Shown piece by piece: positions 14,261 to 15,928 of a stretch of DNA of 15,928 nt (positions are counted from its first letter, which is position 1; the number at the start of each line of letters is the position of its first letter). Source of the stretch: Hyphomonadaceae bacterium UBA2389 (GTDB lineage: Bacteria > Pseudomonadota > Alphaproteobacteria > Caulobacterales > Aquidulcibacteraceae). The stretch covers positions 64,099 to 80,026 of the forward strand of contig DDSN01000012.1 in NCBI GenBank assembly GCA_002343395.1. Reading direction: 5' to 3'. The notes beneath the pieces are model-generated. The model had not been told where the DNA came from, did not search any database, and worked only from the letters and a program-made list of their open reading frames with translations. A program made the translations under genes and the position numbers.

Positions 14261-14806
14261 TCCAGACGACCCTATGCAGCGCCGCCCCCCACCAAGGACG
14301 GGCCGCGCGTGAACGAGGAGATCCGCGGCGTGCCGCGCGTGCTCCTCATCGACGCCGAAGGAGAAAAGCAGGGGGAAATGCCGATTTTCGCGGCGCTCGA
14401 AGCCGCGCGTGAAGCTGGCCTCGATCTTGTCGAGGTGGCCCCTAACTCAAACCCGCCTGTCTGCAAAATTCTCGACTACGGTAAGTTCCGGTTCGAGGAG
14501 CAGAAGAAAAAGGCCGAAACGCGCAAAAAGGCCAAGCGGATCGAACTCAAGGAAATCAAGGTTCGTCCGAACATTGACGACCATGACTACGAAGTGAAGA
14601 TGAAAGCCATTCACCGCTTCTTCGAGGAAGGCGACAAGGTGAAAGTCACGCTGCGCTTCCGCGGTCGCGAAATGGCGCATACGCATCTGGGCATGGAATT
14701 GCTCGAGCGCATGCGCTCGGAACTCGATGGCATCGCCAAGGTCGAGCATGAGCCGCGCTTCGAGGGTCGCCAGGTGGTTATGGTGATGGCGCCGAAGGCC
14801 TCATAA
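14258..14806 (+). CDS. infC: translation initiation factor IF-3
   Basis: IF-3 binds the 30S subunit, keeps 50S away and checks start-codon and initiator-tRNA pairing. From the AUA start the product is 182 residues, beginning (M)SRRPYAAPPPTKDGPRVNEEIRGVPRVLLID. The N-domain holds EAGLDLVEVAPNSNPPVCKILDYGKFRFEEQKKKAETRKKAKRIELKEIKVRPNIDDHDYEVKMKAIHRFFEEGDKVKVTLRFRGREM in the middle of the protein, spanning the lysine-rich linker and entering the C-domain. The C-domain ends FEGRQVVMVMAPKAS. All family signatures are present. A start at GTG 14309 would give only 165 residues, lose the extension and leave the ribosome-binding site unused, so I place the start at 14258. Control is probably by IF-3 itself discriminating against the AUA start, as known for AUU in E. 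coli, and perhaps by the leader hairpin. Confidence 0.96.
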   Translation: MSRRPYAAPPPTKDGPRVNEEIRGVPRVLLIDAEGEKQGEMPIFAALEAAREAGLDLVEVAPNSNPPVCKILDYGKFRFEEQKKKAETRKKAKRIELKEIKVRPNIDDHDYEVKMKAIHRFFEEGDKVKVTLRFRGREMAHTHLGMELLERMRSELDGIAKVEHEPRFEGRQVVMVMAPKAS

Positions 14807-14863
14807 GCGGCGGTTCAGCTTCAGCCGCGCTCTATGTAGGCCTTAATCCACGGAGCAAAATGC

Positions 14864-15298
14864 ATGCGCGCTGTTCTGTTCGCGGCCCTTCTGCTGGCGT
14901 CTTGTGCCCAAGCAGGTGGCGCGCCCGCGGCGCCTACCAGCAGCGCGGCGCTACCCGAAGAATACAGCGCGAACCTGTCGCGGCTCGATCAAGAATTGCG
15001 AATGCCAGGGATCGTCGCCGTCGGCATCGGCGAGACCGCCGATCTCGGCGACGGCCTCCGCGTGCGCCCGATCGAAGTGGTTCAAGATAGCCGGTGTCCG
15101 GCCAACGTGGATTGCGTTTGGGCGGGCGTGCTGCGAGTCCGCGTGGCGGTCGCGGGTGATGGTGAACGCGTGATCGCGCTGCGCGAGCCGGCGACCGCGT
15201 CGCGCGGCGCCTTCGTGCTTGAGGTTGTCTCGCCGAGCCGCTGGTCCCCTCAGCCCGAGCCGGGCAGGCCCTACCGTTTTGGTTTTCGTCGCGTTTAG
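14864..15298 (+). CDS. lipoprotein of unknown function
   Basis: A 144-residue protein with a type II signal peptide, MRAVLFAALLLASC, lipobox LASC and lipidated Cys14. After an Ala/Ser/Pro linker (to about 30) the mature domain is beta-rich: VAVGIGETADLGDGLRVRPIEVVQDSRCPANVDCVWAGVLRVRVAV (51-96) holds two close Cys (78 and 84) that could form a disulfide, and the end is RPYRFGFRRV. The Cys-Pro...Asp-Cys-Val-Trp-Ala-Gly segment occurs in many small exported proteins of unknown role. GGAG at 14852-14855, 8 nt before the ATG at 14864, decides the start against an out-of-frame ATG at 14860. It lies 57 nt after infC with no strong terminator between, so it may be read from the infC transcript. Its stop overlaps the convergent gene by 4 nt. 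Confidence 0.82.
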   Translation: MRAVLFAALLLASCAQAGGAPAAPTSSAALPEEYSANLSRLDQELRMPGIVAVGIGETADLGDGLRVRPIEVVQDSRCPANVDCVWAGVLRVRVAVAGDGERVIALREPATASRGAFVLEVVSPSRWSPQPEPGRPYRFGFRRV

Positions 15299-15717
15299 CC
15301 GCGGGTGAAACGCCGACGGATTGTCATGATCCACATGTTGCCGATGAGCGCGGCGAAAGCGACTCCAAAGCCGATCCAGTTGAGGAGCGGCGCCAAGCCA
15401 CGGTTTTCGTCGAGTAAGCTGGCGGCGCGCTCATCCGCGCCTTCGCGAAGCGCGGCGTCGCGGGCCTGGATCGCTTGCTCGCCGACCAGTCCAAAATCCA
15501 GGTTGGGGGGCAGTCCAAGCTCGACCGCCGACAGGCCCGCCAGGGCCGGAAGCTGCGCGGGTGAATAAATCGCGTTCACCCCAAAAGCGATCGCCAGCGC
15601 CGCCAACACCGCCATGAGCCAGCGCGAGCCCGCGATCGCGGACAACGATCCGGTCAGCTTGGCTTTTTCGGCCCGGACGAGGGCTTTCGCTTCTTCCAGC
15701 GATTTGGGCGCTTCCAT
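15295..15717 (-). CDS. membrane protein with two transmembrane segments, unknown function
   Basis: A 140-residue protein with a charged N-terminal helix (MEAPKSLEEAKALVRAEKAKL), a first membrane segment at about 33-53 (WLMAVLAALAIAFGVNAIY), a probably periplasmic region of about 60 residues with an acidic helix (EQAIQARDAALREGADERAASLLDENRG), and a second membrane segment at about 110-130 (LLNWIGFGVAFAALIGNMWIM), ending in a basic tail IRRRFTRG. GGAGGAC about 8 nt before the ATG at 15717 is a strong ribosome-binding site. It is convergent with the lipoprotein and divergent from rpmI. I do not recognise a family. Confidence 0.8.
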   Translation of the reverse strand: MEAPKSLEEAKALVRAEKAKLTGSLSAIAGSRWLMAVLAALAIAFGVNAIYSPAQLPALAGLSAVELGLPPNLDFGLVGEQAIQARDAALREGADERAASLLDENRGLAPLLNWIGFGVAFAALIGNMWIMTIRRRFTRG

Positions 15718-15756
15718 CGGGCTGTCCTCCAGCGCCCAGACTAGCCCCTGGGCGGC

Positions 15757-15784
15757 TTGCGGGGAAGGCGAACGCCGTGCTACA
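15757..15784 (+). promoter_or_regulatory. weak candidate promoter for rpmI
   Basis: TTGCGG (15757-15762) and GCTACA (15779-15784) are 16 nt apart. GCTACA resembles the Caulobacter-type -10 element GCTANA. The position, in the 158-nt divergent gap upstream of rpmI, is suitable. The match is modest and judged by eye. Confidence 0.3.
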
Positions 15785-15839
15785 CGCCCGCCCTTCTTTG
15801 GGTGGCCCGGCGAAACGGCATGCCGTGGCGACCTGTTTG

Positions 15840-15853
15840 GCGTCTTCGGACGC
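15840..15853 (+). promoter_or_regulatory. cUUCGg tetraloop hairpin in the rpmI leader
   Basis: GCGTC (15840-15844), TTCG loop (15845-15848) and GACGC (15849-15853) form a very stable C(UUCG)G hairpin ending 12 nt before the GGAGG ribosome-binding site of rpmI. Upstream, at 15815-15826, is a perfect 12-nt palindrome (ACGGCATGCCGT). Ribosomal protein operons often use such leader structures for autogenous control; that role here is inference. Confidence 0.5.
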
Positions 15854-15875
15854 TTCTATCCGTTTGGAGGATGAA

Positions 15876-15928
15876 ATGCCGAAACTGAAGACCAAGAGCG
15901 GCGTGAAAAAGCGCTTCAAGCTCACGGC
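15876..15928 (+). CDS. rpmI: 50S ribosomal protein L35, N-terminus (3' end outside window)
   Basis: Seventeen full codons are present, MPKLKTKSGVKKRFKLT, the conserved L35 N-terminus (family about 65 residues). GGAGG at 15866-15870 is 5 nt before the ATG at 15876; an earlier ATG at 15871 abuts the Shine-Dalgarno sequence and is out of frame. L35 is a small basic protein of the large subunit, and rplT normally follows. In many bacteria infC is directly upstream of rpmI; here two envelope-protein genes lie between them, so rpmI must have its own promoter in the 158-nt gap. Confidence 0.95.
   Translation, partial: MPKLKTKSGVKKRFKLT

Noticed and set aside
14808..14828. GCGGC...GCCGC hairpin after infC as a terminator
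   Set aside because: Only a 5-bp stem with a large loop and no T-run.

Overview
The window is about 15.9 kb of high-GC, densely packed chromosomal DNA from an alphaproteobacterium. The most likely group is Caulobacterales/Hyphomonadaceae-like, judged from protein style, the complex I NDUFA9-like gene beside uppP, the N-terminal extension of IF-3, and a glycosyltransferase pair next to infC; no taxonomic search was possible. It looks like ordinary core genome. I see no transposase, integrase, phage gene, CRISPR array, tRNA or rRNA, and no gene-free stretch longer than about 300 bases. All complete genes appear intact.

Left part (1-4836): the C-terminal two thirds of aroB overlaps by 4 nt a CNNM/CorC-type transporter gene. 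A small minus-strand membrane protein follows. Then comes an NDUFA9-like NAD(P)-binding protein coupled by a GTGA overlap to a polytopic membrane protein, which converges with a 15-nt overlap on uppP (undecaprenyl-diphosphate phosphatase, TTG start).

Middle part (4933-10461): a run of plus-strand genes. A secreted helical protein of unknown function, queG (queuosine synthesis) and mtgA (peptidoglycan glycosyltransferase) form a tightly coupled trio with 4-nt overlaps. Next are an SPFH/band-7 membrane protein whose ribosome-binding region is a G-quadruplex motif, a small glycine-rich membrane protein preceded by a perfect 22-bp CG palindrome, an exported rhodanese-like protein with an unusual active-site loop, and a lipoprotein. 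A strong hairpin terminator closes this run.

Right part (10487-15928): two minus-strand exported proteins (a DUF2541-like protein and a TPR protein), then a GT4 and a divergent GT9 glycosyltransferase leading into infC. The infC gene appears to start at a rare AUA codon and has a structured leader with a terminator-like hairpin. A lipoprotein and a convergent membrane protein separate infC from rpmI, which runs off the end and has a cUUCGg hairpin in its leader.

Functional themes are cell envelope (uppP, mtgA, GT4/GT9, SPFH, several lipoproteins) and translation (queG, infC, rpmI). The most interesting signals are in the leaders, above all infC, rather than in a new multi-gene system. No convincing undescribed defence or mobile system is present.
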